Positions 1 to 8,160 of a stretch of 64,000 nt of DNA are shown in pieces. Source of the stretch: Janibacter corallicola NBRC 107790 (lineage in GTDB: Bacteria; Actinomycetota; Actinomycetes; Actinomycetales; Dermatophilaceae). Where the stretch lies: positions 1-64,000 of the forward strand of contig NZ_BCSR01000002.1 of the NCBI RefSeq assembly GCF_001570965.1. The letters are read 5' to 3'. The notes beneath the pieces are model-generated. The model was not told where the DNA came from, ran no database searches, and saw only the letters and a program-made list of their open reading frames with translations. Each line of letters opens with the position of its first letter. The stretch's first letter is position 1. The position numbers were made by a program, and so were the translations under genes.

Positions 1-1
1 C

Positions 2-43
2 CGAAGGGGGCCACGCCGCGAGCTCGCGGCGTGGCCCCCTTCG
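2..43. terminator. Perfect palindromic terminator hairpin at left edge
   Basis: The 42 bases form a perfect palindrome: a stem of about 20 bp that starts CGAAGGGGGCC and closes through GAGCTC. There is no clear T-run. It lies just before the HU gene promoter region, so it most likely ends a gene to the left of the window. The same CGAAGGGGGC stem end recurs in several terminators here. Confidence 0.75.
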
Positions 44-179
44 CCGTGGTGGGGCAAAGAGGGTGCAGAAGGCCGGAAAATCAAGGGAAACACGCCGTGC
101 CTCGTGTCGACTCGGGGCCCCACTTCGTGGTTGATTGTCTGTTGTTGAAAGAGACGAACCACGACAGATGGAGAACCCC

Positions 180-455
180 ATGAACAAGTCCGAGCTCGCC
201 AGCGCCGTCGCCAAGGAGGCCGACGTCACCGCGTCCACGGCGTCCGACGTCATCACTGCCCTGCAGGCGGTCCTCTCGGCGAACGTCGCGAAGGGCGAGA
301 AGGTCACGGTTCCCGGCTTCTTCAGCCTCGAGCGCGTCGAGCGCTCCGAGCGCAAGGGTCGCAACCCGCAGACCGGCGAGGAGATGGTCATCCCCGGTGG
401 GTACGCCGCGAAGCTCACCGCCGGCAGCGCGCTGAAGAACGCCGCCAAGGGCTGA
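180..455 (+). CDS. HU family DNA-binding protein
   Basis: This is a 91-residue histone-like HU protein that binds and bends DNA non-specifically as a dimer in the nucleoid. The order MNKSELASAVA (helices), then GEKVTVPGFFSLERVERSERKGRNP, is the HU/IHF fold, and GRNPQTG is the tip of the DNA-binding arm. An upstream in-frame ATG at 168 exists. I chose 180 because GGAG at 170-173 gives a normal ribosome-site spacing and MNKSEL is the usual HU beginning. It lacks the long lysine-rich C-terminal tail of mycobacterial HupB. A strong hairpin follows at 474-514, so it is probably monocistronic. Confidence 0.95.
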   Translation: MNKSELASAVAKEADVTASTASDVITALQAVLSANVAKGEKVTVPGFFSLERVERSERKGRNPQTGEEMVIPGGYAAKLTAGSALKNAAKG

Positions 456-473
456 GTCCCGACCGCCGCGTGA

Positions 474-514
474 CGAAGGGGGCCTGCCACCACATCGGTG
501 GCCGGCCCCCTTCG
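474..514 (+). terminator. Terminator after the HU gene
   Basis: The hairpin starts 18 bases after the HU stop codon. The outer stem CGAAGGGGGCC pairs with GGCCCCCTTCG, and CCACC/GGTGG continues inside. No strong T-run is present, as is common in high-GC actinobacteria. Confidence 0.75.
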
Positions 515-550
515 CGCGTGGCGGAGGCGGCTCTGCGGCAGGATGTGCGC

Positions 551-832
551 ATGCGGCGAGAGGAGCAGGGCCGGCCCATGGGGCTGCGCGCCACGATCGG
601 CAGGTGGGTGCTCGGCGGGCTGCTCGCCGTCGGGGCCGTGGCGCTGCTGCTGAAGCCGGGCGGCATCAGCAAGCTGCTGGCCCTCGTGCTCGCAGGTGGC
701 GCGGTGGCGATGTTCGCCCGTCGCTCCCGCAGCGACGCGGCGATCATCTCGGTGGTGCTGCTCGCCGTGGCCGCCTTCTTCCTCTTCGCCTTCGTCACGG
801 GCAACAGCGAATGGATCACGGACAGGTACTGA
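551..832 (+). CDS. Small three-helix membrane protein, function unknown
   Basis: The predicted protein has 93 residues, or 84 if the ATG at 578 is used. After a short basic N-terminus (MRREEQGRPMGLR) come three hydrophobic stretches: WVLGGLLAVGAVALLL, KLLALVLAGGAVAMF and IISVVLLAVAAFFLF. An Arg/Ser-rich loop lies between the second and third. I recognise no family. Its TGA is immediately followed by the ATG of the acetyltransferase, so the two are probably co-transcribed. The reading frame is open further upstream, but that part runs through the HU terminator. Confidence 0.6.
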   Translation: MRREEQGRPMGLRATIGRWVLGGLLAVGAVALLLKPGGISKLLALVLAGGAVAMFARRSRSDAAIISVVLLAVAAFFLFAFVTGNSEWITDRY

Positions 833-1360
833 ATGCGCGAGGACCTCATCATCCGCCCCGAGGGCCCGGCCGACGCCGAGCCCACCGGACTGCTGCACGA
901 CGCGGCCTTCGGCATCCCGCAGGAGCGGGAGCGCTCGCTCGAGCGTGAGCTGACGGCCGCCCTGCGCGAGGACGGCGACGTGCTGCCCGGGCTGACCTTC
1001 GTCGCCGAGCTGGACGGGCACGTGGTCGGGCACGTCGTGTGCAGCCGGGGGAGCGTGGGGACGCATCCGGCCGTGGGGTTGGGGCCGATCGCGGTCACCC
1101 CGCAGCTGCAGCGCCAGGGGATCGGCGCGGCGCTGCTCATGGCCGTCGTGGCCAGCGCCGACCGCGACGCCGAGTCGCTCATCGCGCTGCTGGGCGACCC
1201 GGAGTACTACGGCTTCTTCGGCTTCGTGCCGGCCTCCGCGCACGGCATCGGCTCACCGGGACCGTGGGAGGAGGCCTTCCAGGTGCTGCCGCTGCGGGCC
1301 TGGCGGGCCGAGATGGCCGGGCCCTTCCGGTACGCCGCCGCCTTCGAGCGCCTCGCCTGA
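833..1360 (+). CDS. GNAT family N-acetyltransferase
   Basis: This 175-residue single-domain protein of the GCN5-related acetyltransferase superfamily transfers acetyl from acetyl-CoA to an unknown acceptor. The acetyl-CoA-binding stretch is visible around residues 80-100, with [20 protein letters not shown] matching the Q/R-x-x-G-x-G/A pattern. It is followed by [16 protein letters not shown], typical of the YhbS-like subgroup. The start is the ATG that abuts the stop of the preceding membrane-protein gene. The substrate cannot be read from the sequence. Confidence 0.88.
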   Translation: MREDLIIRPEGPADAEPTGLLHDAAFGIPQERERSLERELTAALREDGDVLPGLTFVAELDGHVVGHVVCSRGSVGTHPAVGLGPIAVTPQLQRQGIGAALLMAVVASADRDAESLIALLGDPEYYGFFGFVPASAHGIGSPGPWEEAFQVLPLRAWRAEMAGPFRYAAAFERLA

Positions 1361-1652
1361 GGGCGGCCGCCCCTCCGCCATCGATTTGTGGGGCTCCGCC
1401 CCGCCCCGGTATCGTGGACCAGCGTGCGTGGTACGGCTGTGCCGTGGCGCGCACGAAGGAGGGCCGGGTCGGCTCTCCGCCCCCTCTCGCCGGGCGCCCG
1501 GCCGGGACCCGAGGAGGGCCCGGAAGGGAGTGCAGGGGAGAGCACCGACCGCAGGTCGTCCGATGTCGGAGGGCCGCGGCGGCATCCAAGGAGGACCGTC
1601 CGGGAGGACCCGGTCGGCCGCTGACAACATCACCACACGTACGGAGATCAGG
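1361..1652 (+). promoter_or_regulatory. Leader and promoter region of the str operon
   Basis: This 292-base region between the acetyltransferase and rpsL holds no convincing gene. A promoter candidate is TTGTGG (1386-1391), an 18-base spacer, then TATCGT (1410-1415). The rest, about 235 bases, is GC-rich with many C/G runs able to fold, and would form a long untranslated leader. The ribosome site for rpsL is the GGAG at 1643-1646. Confidence 0.4.
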
Positions 1653-2027
1653 TTGCCTACCATCAACCAGCTGGTGCGCAAGGGCCGGCAGGACAAGACG
1701 ACGAAGGTCGCCACCCCTGCCCTCAAGGGCTCTCCGCAGCGCCGCGGCGTGTGCACCCGCGTGTACACGACCACCCCCAAGAAGCCGAACTCCGCCCTGC
1801 GCAAGGTCGCCCGTGTGCGGCTGACCTCGGGCATCGAGGTCACGGCCTACATCCCGGGCGTCGGCCACAACCTGCAGGAGCACTCCATCGTGCTCGTGCG
1901 CGGTGGCCGAGTGAAGGACCTTCCCGGCGTCCGCTACAAGATCGTGCGCGGCTCCCTCGACACCCAGGGTGTCCGGGGCCGCCAGCAGGCTCGCAGCCGC
2001 TACGGCGCCAAGAAGGAGAAGAAGTAA
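1653..2027 (+). CDS. rpsL: 30S ribosomal protein S12 (uS12)
   Basis: S12 lies at the decoding centre of the small subunit and controls accuracy. It has 124 residues, the usual actinobacterial length, beginning with a TTG codon ([11 protein letters not shown] follows) preceded by GGAG. The loop [13 protein letters not shown] is intact with Lys43, and GGRVKDLPG carries Lys88. These are the two positions where streptomycin-resistance changes usually occur, so the sequence is wild-type there. It is the first gene of the str operon, and its last base is shared with the rpsG start. Confidence 0.97.
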   Translation: MPTINQLVRKGRQDKTTKVATPALKGSPQRRGVCTRVYTTTPKKPNSALRKVARVRLTSGIEVTAYIPGVGHNLQEHSIVLVRGGRVKDLPGVRYKIVRGSLDTQGVRGRQQARSRYGAKKEKK

Positions 2028-2497
2028 TGCCTCGCAAGGGTCCCGCTCCGAAGCGCCCTCTCGTCATCGACCCCGTCTACCAGTCCCCGCTGGTGACGCA
2101 GCTGGTCAACAAGATCCTCATCGAGGGCAAGAAGTCCATCGCCGAGTCCATCGTCTACGACGCCCTCGAGGGCTGCCGCGAGAAGACCGGCACCGACCCG
2201 GTGCAGACGCTCAAGCGCGCACTGGACAACGTCAAGCCGTCCCTGGAGGTCAAGTCCCGCCGCGTCGGTGGTGCGACCTACCAGGTCCCGATCGAGGTCA
2301 AGCCCGGCCGCGCGACGACGCTCTCGCTGCGCTGGCTCGTCGGCTACGCCCGGCAGCGTCGCGAGAAGACGATGACCGAGCGCCTCATGAACGAGATCCT
2401 CGACGCGAGCAACGGCCTCGGGGCCGCGGTGAAGCGTCGCGAGGACACCCACAAGATGGCCGAGTCGAACAAGGCCTTCGCGCACTACCGCTGGTGA
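2027..2497 (+). CDS. rpsG: 30S ribosomal protein S7 (uS7)
   Basis: This 156-residue protein nucleates assembly of the 30S head by binding the 3' domain of 16S rRNA. The start [11 protein letters not shown] and the block [14 protein letters not shown] are characteristic of S7. The ATG overlaps the rpsL stop by one base (TAATG), which indicates translational coupling. A strong hairpin follows at 2504-2535 before fusA. Confidence 0.97.
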   Translation: MPRKGPAPKRPLVIDPVYQSPLVTQLVNKILIEGKKSIAESIVYDALEGCREKTGTDPVQTLKRALDNVKPSLEVKSRRVGGATYQVPIEVKPGRATTLSLRWLVGYARQRREKTMTERLMNEILDASNGLGAAVKRREDTHKMAESNKAFAHYRW

Positions 2498-2503
2498 CAG
2501 CGA

Positions 2504-2535
2504 CGGTCGGGGCCGACCATGGCCGGCCCCGACCG
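2504..2535 (+). terminator. GC-rich hairpin between rpsG and fusA
   Basis: CGGTCGGGGCC pairs perfectly over 11 bp with GGCCCCGACCG around a 10-base loop. It begins 6 bases after the rpsG stop and has no T-run. It could be a partial terminator or a processing site that sets the ratio of S7 to elongation factor G. Confidence 0.55.
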
Positions 2536-2594
2536 AACCGCCTCCGGAGACGGGGGCACCCCAAGACCGCAACGAGCGAGATGAGAATTTTTCA

Positions 2595-4712
2595 GTGGCA
2601 CAGGACGTCCTGACGGACCTCACCAAGGTCCGCAACATCGGCATCATGGCGCACATCGACGCCGGCAAGACGACGACGACTGAGCGCATCCTTTTCTACA
2701 CCGGCGTGAACCACAAGCTGGGCGAGACGCACGACGGCGCCTCCACGACCGACTGGATGGAGCAGGAGAAGGAGCGCGGCATCACGATCACCTCCGCCGC
2801 GGTCACCTCTTTCTGGGACGACACCCAGATCAACATCATCGACACGCCCGGCCACGTCGACTTCACGGTCGAGGTCGAGCGCTCGCTGCGCGTGCTCGAC
2901 GGCGCGGTGGCCGTCTTCGACGGCAAGGAGGGCGTCGAGCCCCAGTCCGAGACCGTGTGGCGCCAGGCCGACAAGTACGACGTGCCGCGCGTCGCCTTCG
3001 TGAACAAGATGGACAAGCTCGGTGCCGACTTCTACTTCACCGTGCAGACGATCAAGGACCGCCTCGGCGCGGAGCCGCTGGTCATGCAGCTGCCGATCGG
3101 CGCCGAGAACGACTTCATCGGTGTCATCGACCTGCTGAGCATGAAGGCGCTCGTGTGGCCGGGGGATGCCAAGGGTGACGTCAGCCTGGGTGCGCAGTAC
3201 GAGACCCGCGAGATCCCCGAGGACCTGCAGGCCAGGGCAGAGGAGTACCGCGAGCAGCTCGTCGAGCGGGTCGCCGAGTCCGACGACGGCCTCATGGAGA
3301 AGTACCTCGGTGGCGAGGAGCTGAGCATCGAGGAGCTCAAGGCCGGCATCCGGAAGCTGACGGTGAACTCCGAGCTCTACCCGGTCTTCTGCGGCTCCGC
3401 CTTCAAGAACCGCGGTGTCCAGCCGATCCTCGACGCGGTGCGCGACTACCTGCCGAGCCCGCTCGACGTCGCCGCCATGGAGGGCCACGCGCCCGGTCGC
3501 GAGGACGAGGTCGTCTACCGGAAGCCGAGCACCAAGGAGCCCTTCTCGGCCCTGGCGTTCAAGATCGCCGCGCACCCCTTCTTCGGCACGCTGACCTTCA
3601 TCCGGGTCTACTCGGGCAAGCTGACCTCCGGCACCCAGGTCGTGAACTCCACCCGGGGCAAGAGGGAGCGCATCGGCAAGCTCTTCCAGATGCACGCGAA
3701 CAAGGAGAACCCGGTCGAGGAGGCCATGGCCGGGCACATCTACGCGGTCGTCGGGCTGAAGGACACCACCACCGGTGACACCCTCACCGACATCCAGGAC
3801 CAGGTCGTCCTGGAGTCGATGAGCTTCCCCGAGCCGGTCATCCAGGTGGCCATCGAGCCGAAGACCAAGGGTGACCAGGAGAAGCTCTCCACGGCCATCC
3901 AGCGGTTGGTCCAGGAGGACCCCACCTTCCAGGTCAGCTTCGACGAGGAGACGGGCCAGACGATCATCGCCGGCATGGGTGAGCTGCACCTGGACGTCTT
4001 CGTCGACCGGATGAAGCGTGAGTTCAAGGTCGAGGCGAACATCGGCAAGCCGCAGGTCGCCTACCGCGAGACCATCCGCAAGACGGTCGAGAAGTACGAC
4101 TTCACCCACAAGAAGCAGACCGGTGGCTCCGGCCAGTTCGCGAAGGTGCAGATCACCTTCGAGCCGCTCGACACCCAGGAGGGCGGCGAGCTGTACGAGT
4201 TCGAGAACAAGGTCACCGGTGGCCGCATCCCGAAGGAGTACATCCCCAGCGTCGACGCGGGCATCCAGGACGCCATGCAGTACGGCATCCTCGCCGGCTA
4301 CCCGGTCGTCGGGGTCAAGGCCGTCCTCCTGGACGGCCAGTTCCACGACGTCGACTCCTCGGAGATGGCGTTCAAGATCGCCGGCTCGATGGCCTTCAAG
4401 GAGGCCGCGCGCAAGGCGAGCCCGGTCCTGATGGAGCCCATGATGGCCGTCGAGGTCCGCACCCCTGAGGAGTTCATGGGTGAGGTCATCGGTGACATCA
4501 ACGCCCGTCGTGGCCAGGTCCAGGGGATGGAGGACGTGAGCGGCGCCAAGGTCGTCACCGGACTCGTCCCCCTCTCGGAGATGTTCGGCTACGTCGGTGA
4601 CCTGCGGTCCAAGACCCAGGGCCGCGCGAACTTCACCATGGAGTTCGACTCCTACGCCGAGGTGCCCAAGTCGGTCGCCGAGGAGATCATCGCGAAGACC
4701 CGTGGTGAGTGA
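2595..4712 (+). CDS. fusA: Elongation factor G
   Basis: This 705-residue translational GTPase drives tRNA-mRNA translocation and, with RRF, ribosome recycling. The G1 loop [14 protein letters not shown] lies at residues 19-32. The switch/G3 stretch DTPGHVDFT and G4 NKMD follow, and domains II-V run to the end. The length is that of standard EF-G1. The start is GTG with [17 protein letters not shown]; no clear Shine-Dalgarno precedes it, while GAGAAT lies 6 bases upstream, so a leaderless start is possible. There is one copy here. Confidence 0.97.
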   Translation: MAQDVLTDLTKVRNIGIMAHIDAGKTTTTERILFYTGVNHKLGETHDGASTTDWMEQEKERGITITSAAVTSFWDDTQINIIDTPGHVDFTVEVERSLRVLDGAVAVFDGKEGVEPQSETVWRQADKYDVPRVAFVNKMDKLGADFYFTVQTIKDRLGAEPLVMQLPIGAENDFIGVIDLLSMKALVWPGDAKGDVSLGAQYETREIPEDLQARAEEYREQLVERVAESDDGLMEKYLGGEELSIEELKAGIRKLTVNSELYPVFCGSAFKNRGVQPILDAVRDYLPSPLDVAAMEGHAPGREDEVVYRKPSTKEPFSALAFKIAAHPFFGTLTFIRVYSGKLTSGTQVVNSTRGKRERIGKLFQMHANKENPVEEAMAGHIYAVVGLKDTTTGDTLTDIQDQVVLESMSFPEPVIQVAIEPKTKGDQEKLSTAIQRLVQEDPTFQVSFDEETGQTIIAGMGELHLDVFVDRMKREFKVEANIGKPQVAYRETIRKTVEKYDFTHKKQTGGSGQFAKVQITFEPLDTQEGGELYEFENKVTGGRIPKEYIPSVDAGIQDAMQYGILAGYPVVGVKAVLLDGQFHDVDSSEMAFKIAGSMAFKEAARKASPVLMEPMMAVEVRTPEEFMGEVIGDINARRGQVQGMEDVSGAKVVTGLVPLSEMFGYVGDLRSKTQGRANFTMEFDSYAEVPKSVAEEIIAKTRGE

Positions 4713-4823
4713 CGGGTAGCATTACCCCGTTCCACCACGCAGACTCGACACACACCAGCAAATCCACGCCACCCTGCCCGGGCCAAGGCGTAACCAAGAA
4801 GAAGTCCTGAGGAGGACAAGCAA

Positions 4824-6017
4824 GTGGCGAAGGCAAAGTTCGAGCGGAGCAAGCCGCACGTCAACATCGGAACCATCGGTCACATCGACCACGGGAAGAC
4901 GACGCTGACGGCTGCCATCTCCAAGGTGCTCGCGGACAAGCTCCCGGACCTGAACCAGGTCGCGGCGTTCGACACGATCGACAACGCGCCCGAGGAGAAG
5001 CAGCGCGGGATCACGATCAACGTGTCCCACCAGGAGTACCAGACCGAAAAGCGTCACTACGCCCACGTCGACGCTCCCGGGCACGCTGACTACGTCAAGA
5101 ACATGATCACCGGTGCCGCCCAGATGGACGGCGCGATCCTCGTGGTCGCGGCGACCGACGGCCCGATGCCGCAGACGAAGGAGCACGTCCTCCTGGCCCG
5201 CCAGGTCGGCGTCCCCTACATCGTCGTGGCGCTGAACAAGTGCGACATGGTCGACGACGAGGAGATCCTCGAGCTCGTCGAGATGGAGGTCCGCGAGCTG
5301 CTGTCCTCCTACGAGTTCCCGGGCGACGACGCCCCGGTCATCAAGGTCTCCGCGCTCAAGGCCCTCGAGGGCGACGAGAAGTGGGCCAACTCCATCATGG
5401 AGCTGATGGACAGGGTCGACGAGTACGTCCCGACCCCGGACCGCGACCTGGACAAGCCGTTCATGATGCCGGTCGAGGACGTCTTCACGATCACCGGTCG
5501 TGGCACCGTCGTCACCGGCCGCATCGACCGCGGCGTCCTCAAGGTCAACGAGGAGGTCGAGATCGTCGGCATCCGCGAGGAGAAGCAGACCACCACGGTC
5601 ACGGGCATCGAGATGTTCCGCAAGCTCCTCGACGAGGGCCAGGCCGGTGAGAACGTCGGTCTGCTCCTGCGTGGTACCAAGCGTGAGGACGTCGAGCGCG
5701 GGCAGGTCGTCTGCAAGCCGGGCTCGATCACCCCGCACACCCAGTTCGAGGGTCAGGTCTACATCCTCTCCAAGGAGGAGGGCGGCCGTCACACGCCGTT
5801 CTACGACTCCTACCGTCCGCAGTTCTACTTCCGGACCACGGACGTCACCGGTGTCGTGAGCCTGCCCGAGGGCACCGAGATGGTCATGCCCGGTGACAAC
5901 ACCGAGATGTCGGTCGAGCTGATCCAGCCGATCGCCATGGAGGAGGGCCTGAGCTTCAACATCCGCGAGGGCGGCCGCACCGTCGGTGCCGGCAAGGTCA
6001 CCAAGATCATCAAGTGA
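4824..6017 (+). CDS. tuf: Elongation factor Tu
   Basis: This 397-residue GTPase delivers aminoacyl-tRNA to the ribosomal A site. The G1 motif GHIDHGKT is at residues 19-26, and [14 protein letters not shown] and the two C-terminal beta-barrel domains follow. The GTG start has a strong ribosome site, AGGAGG, 8-9 bases upstream. The 111-base gap after fusA holds no obvious hairpin. A bidirectional terminator at 6046-6086 closes the str operon. Confidence 0.98.
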   Translation: MAKAKFERSKPHVNIGTIGHIDHGKTTLTAAISKVLADKLPDLNQVAAFDTIDNAPEEKQRGITINVSHQEYQTEKRHYAHVDAPGHADYVKNMITGAAQMDGAILVVAATDGPMPQTKEHVLLARQVGVPYIVVALNKCDMVDDEEILELVEMEVRELLSSYEFPGDDAPVIKVSALKALEGDEKWANSIMELMDRVDEYVPTPDRDLDKPFMMPVEDVFTITGRGTVVTGRIDRGVLKVNEEVEIVGIREEKQTTTVTGIEMFRKLLDEGQAGENVGLLLRGTKREDVERGQVVCKPGSITPHTQFEGQVYILSKEEGGRHTPFYDSYRPQFYFRTTDVTGVVSLPEGTEMVMPGDNTEMSVELIQPIAMEEGLSFNIREGGRTVGAGKVTKIIK

Positions 6018-6045
6018 TCTGCGGCTGACCACTGGTCAGCAGCCG

Positions 6046-6086
6046 CGAAGGGCCCGTCTTCCCCACTCGGGGAGGCGGGCCCTTCG
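6046..6086. terminator. Bidirectional terminator between tuf and the converging LuxR-type gene
   Basis: CGAAGGGCCCG pairs with CGGGCCCTTCG, and the inner stem CCCC/GGGG extends it. A smaller hairpin with arms GCTGACC/GGTCAGC sits just before it (6024-6040). It lies between two convergent genes and can serve both. Confidence 0.75.
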
Positions 6087-6095
6087 CCTGTCCGC

Positions 6096-6761
6096 TCAGG
6101 CAGGGGCGGCGGCCTCCGTCAGGGTCTCCTCGGGCACCCAGCCGTCCGCGACCATGGCGGCCCGCAGCGCTGCCCGTCCACGGGTGGGCACCCCCGCAGC
6201 CCGGTAGCGGGCGCGACCCCGCTCCAGGTGGCTGCGCACCGTGGTGGTGCGCAGCCGGAGCAGGCGGGCCAGGAAGGCGGGGGAGTACCCGCCGGGCATC
6301 ACGTAGAGGCCCAGCACCTGCAGCTCCCGGTCCGTGAGCCGCGCGGTGGGTGCCGGTGCGCACGCGATGTCGGTGCCGGCCGGGGCGGTGCCCCGGCTCG
6401 CGTCGAGGATCAGCTCCGCACATCCGGCCAGTCCGTGGTCGGGCCCCACCCAGGCGATGGCCCCCTCCGCTCCGCACCGGCGGGCGAAGGGGGTGTCCCG
6501 CCCCGGCCCGAGGACCACCACCCGCGATCCCAGCCGGCGCAGGGCCCGGATCTTCAGGGGGAGGGGGACGTGGTCCACGATGAACGGGTCGAGGAGGACG
6601 ACGTCACCGGCGAAGTCCCACTCGGAGCGGAAGTCGTCCCAGGAGTGCACGACGGTGTCCAGCCGCAGCCGGGGTGCCCGACGTGCCAGCTCGCGGCGCA
6701 GCGCGGAGGTCACGACGGGGGACGTGTGCACCACGTCGAGGCGAGGGACGGGAGCTCTCAT
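6096..6761 (-). CDS. LuxR-type regulator with degenerate receiver-like domain (cassette regulator A)
   Basis: The predicted protein has 221 residues. The first ~130 resemble a response-regulator receiver fold (LDVVHTSPVVTSAL, then VVLLDPFI, then RVVVLG), but the acidic pocket and Lys of a true phospho-receiver are not evident. The C-terminal part from about residue 150, LTDRELQVLGLYVMPGGYSPAFLARLLRLRTTTVRSHLERGR, is a LuxR/GerE helix-turn-helix. The start ATG at 6761 gives MRAPVP; an in-frame ATG at 6779 is possible. It is divergent from a second, shorter LuxR-type gene and converges on tuf. The target is unknown; the downstream secreted protein is a natural candidate. Confidence 0.7.
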   Translation of the reverse strand: MRAPVPRLDVVHTSPVVTSALRRELARRAPRLRLDTVVHSWDDFRSEWDFAGDVVLLDPFIVDHVPLPLKIRALRRLGSRVVVLGPGRDTPFARRCGAEGAIAWVGPDHGLAGCAELILDASRGTAPAGTDIACAPAPTARLTDRELQVLGLYVMPGGYSPAFLARLLRLRTTTVRSHLERGRARYRAAGVPTRGRAALRAAMVADGWVPEETLTEAAAPA

Positions 6762-6837
6762 GCGCGACAATGGTGACATGCCTGCTGCGCCCCCGGTCGC
6801 CGTGTGGTCGCGGTGACGTCTGCACGCCGATGCGCTC

Positions 6838-7350
6838 GTGGTCGCACTCGGGGCGCGCAGCGAGCCCGCCGACGTGGTGGCCGACCCGCTGCCGCCGGAC
6901 CTCCTCGTGGCCGGGGCGGCGGCCCCCGACCTGATCCGTGTGCTCCAGCGGCGACGGGCCGCGGGGCGGGAGACCGTGGTGTGGGGCGGGACGCTGTCGG
7001 CGCCCCGCGTGACCGCCCTGCGCTCGGCGGGGGCGAGTGCGTACCTCTCGGCGTTGTGCCGGCCGGGCGAGCTCGTGGCGACGGTCCGCCGGGTCCGCGG
7101 TGGCCACAGCACCCCTGAGGCGCCCCACGTGGCCGGAACCCGGTTGACCGCCCGGGAGCACGAGGTGGTTCGTGCCTACCTCGTCACCGGTGCGGATCGG
7201 ACCCGTCGTGAGGTGGCGGCCGACCTCGGCATCAGCGAACGCACCCTCAAGGCACACATCGCGAACGTCCGGGAGTGGGTGGCCACCGCCGACGCCGGTA
7301 CGAGAGAGGGGCTGCGGCACGCCCTGCGGGCCCACGGACTGCTGCCCTAG
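6838..7350 (+). CDS. LuxR-type regulator, N-terminus apparently truncated by an in-frame TGA (cassette regulator B)
   Basis: From the GTG at 6838 the protein has 170 residues. The C-terminal half, TRLTAREHEVVRAYLVTGADRTRREVAADLGISERTLKAHIANVRE, is a LuxR-type helix-turn-helix. The N-terminal half (PPDLLVAG, ETVVWGG, SAYLSALCRPGELVATVRRV) looks like the later strands of a receiver fold without a phospho-acceptor Asp. No ribosome site precedes the GTG. In the same frame, an ATG at 6778 reads MPAAPPVAVWSR and then hits TGA at 6814, after which receiver-like sequence (LHADALVVALG) continues. The gene may therefore be interrupted. It is divergent from regulator A with overlapping CATG starts. Confidence 0.6.
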   Translation: MVALGARSEPADVVADPLPPDLLVAGAAAPDLIRVLQRRRAAGRETVVWGGTLSAPRVTALRSAGASAYLSALCRPGELVATVRRVRGGHSTPEAPHVAGTRLTAREHEVVRAYLVTGADRTRREVAADLGISERTLKAHIANVREWVATADAGTREGLRHALRAHGLLP

Positions 7351-7516
7351 TCCTTCTTGTGGCATCCGGTCAGTGAACTCCCAGCAGACCGTAGGGTTCT
7401 GCACAGCGGCCTGACAGGGGGTTGCTAGAGCGCCTGGGGAGAGGGGTCTCCAGCCAGCGCCGCTGCATCCAGGCACGGCGCAGGACACCGCGCCTGTCCG
7501 CAGAAGGAAACGCCAC

Positions 7517-8034
7517 GTGAGCAAGGACGCCACCACCCCGCCCCCTCCCGCCGCACCATCGCCAAGGGTGCCGCCTGGGCACTCCCGGCCGTCTCGGTCG
7601 CGGCCGTCGCCCCGGCCCTGGCCGCCTCCACGACCGCCTGCCCGGCGGGCACCCTGCGGGTGACGGTCAGCTGCCCACCGCTGCTGAGCACCAAGCAGCT
7701 CTACTTCACGATCACGAACCCTGATGACACCTGCAGCGTCCCGGCGGGGACCACGTTCACCGTGGACCGTGGTGGCCTGGCCGGTGTCGCCGTCGGCGAC
7801 CTGAACTCCCTCAATGTCAACGCGAACGTCATCTTCAACACCGCCAACCAGGGGGAGCTGACCGAGGACCTCGGGCCGGGCGAGAGCATGGACGTCCAGG
7901 TCTTCCCCCGCGGACTGGCGAGAGTCTCCGCCCTGCAGCGGGTCACCCTGACGATCGCGGGCGCGTCTGCGACGCAGGGCTACACCATCATCTCGGTGGC
8001 CGGCCTGTCCGTGGCCATCTGCGGCCTGGGCTGA
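7517..8034 (+). CDS. Exported cysteine-containing protein, reading frame broken at a C-run
   Basis: A GTG at 7517 follows a good ribosome site (AGAAGGAAA, 7502-7510) and reads MSKDATTPPP. The exported-protein signal, RRTIAKGAAWALPAVSVAAVAPALAAS, is one frame away from position 7549. Adding one C in the run around 7538-7548 joins the two into a protein of about 172 residues. The twin Arg and the APALAAS end suggest a Tat- or Sec-type signal peptide. The mature part is about 135 residues, beta-rich, with four Cys. Without repair, only a GTG at 7660 starts the main frame, and it lacks the signal. No family is recognised. It may be a sequencing error, a real lesion or a slippage switch. Confidence 0.6.
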
Positions 8035-8047
8035 TCGCCCCGACTCC

Positions 8048-8079
8048 GAGGCGCCCGGTGCCGATCGGCACCGGGCCTC
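8048..8079 (+). terminator. Terminator after the exported-protein gene
   Basis: A perfect 24-base palindrome, GCCCGGTGCCGA and its complement (8053-8076), is extended by GAGG/CCTC-type pairing. It starts 13 bases after the stop codon. Confidence 0.7.
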
Positions 8080-8088
8080 TCGCGTGTA

Positions 8089-8112
8089 CGAAGGGCGTGG
8101 CCGCCCCCTTCG
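8089..8112. terminator. Second hairpin of the CGAAGGG type
   Basis: CGAAGGGCG pairs with CGCCCCCTTCG (one bulged C) around TGGC. It lies between the first terminator and the YihY gene, so it may be a backup terminator or part of the YihY leader. Confidence 0.45.
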
Positions 8113-8160
8113 CCATAGGGTGGGGCCGACCCCCGTACCCGAGACGAGGATGACGTCCCC

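Noticed and set aside
1653-2027. Streptomycin-resistance substitutions in S12
   Set aside because: Lys43 and Lys88 are both wild-type.
2592-6032. Long minus-strand open frames opposite fusA and tuf
   Set aside because: Asp/Leu/Val/His-rich antisense readings typical of highly biased codons in elongation factor genes, with no ribosome sites.
6674-6934. Alternative plus-strand frame across the divergent regulator start region
   Set aside because: It reads CLLRPRSPCGRGDVCTPMRSW, with no receiver pattern, and overlaps regulator A in antisense.
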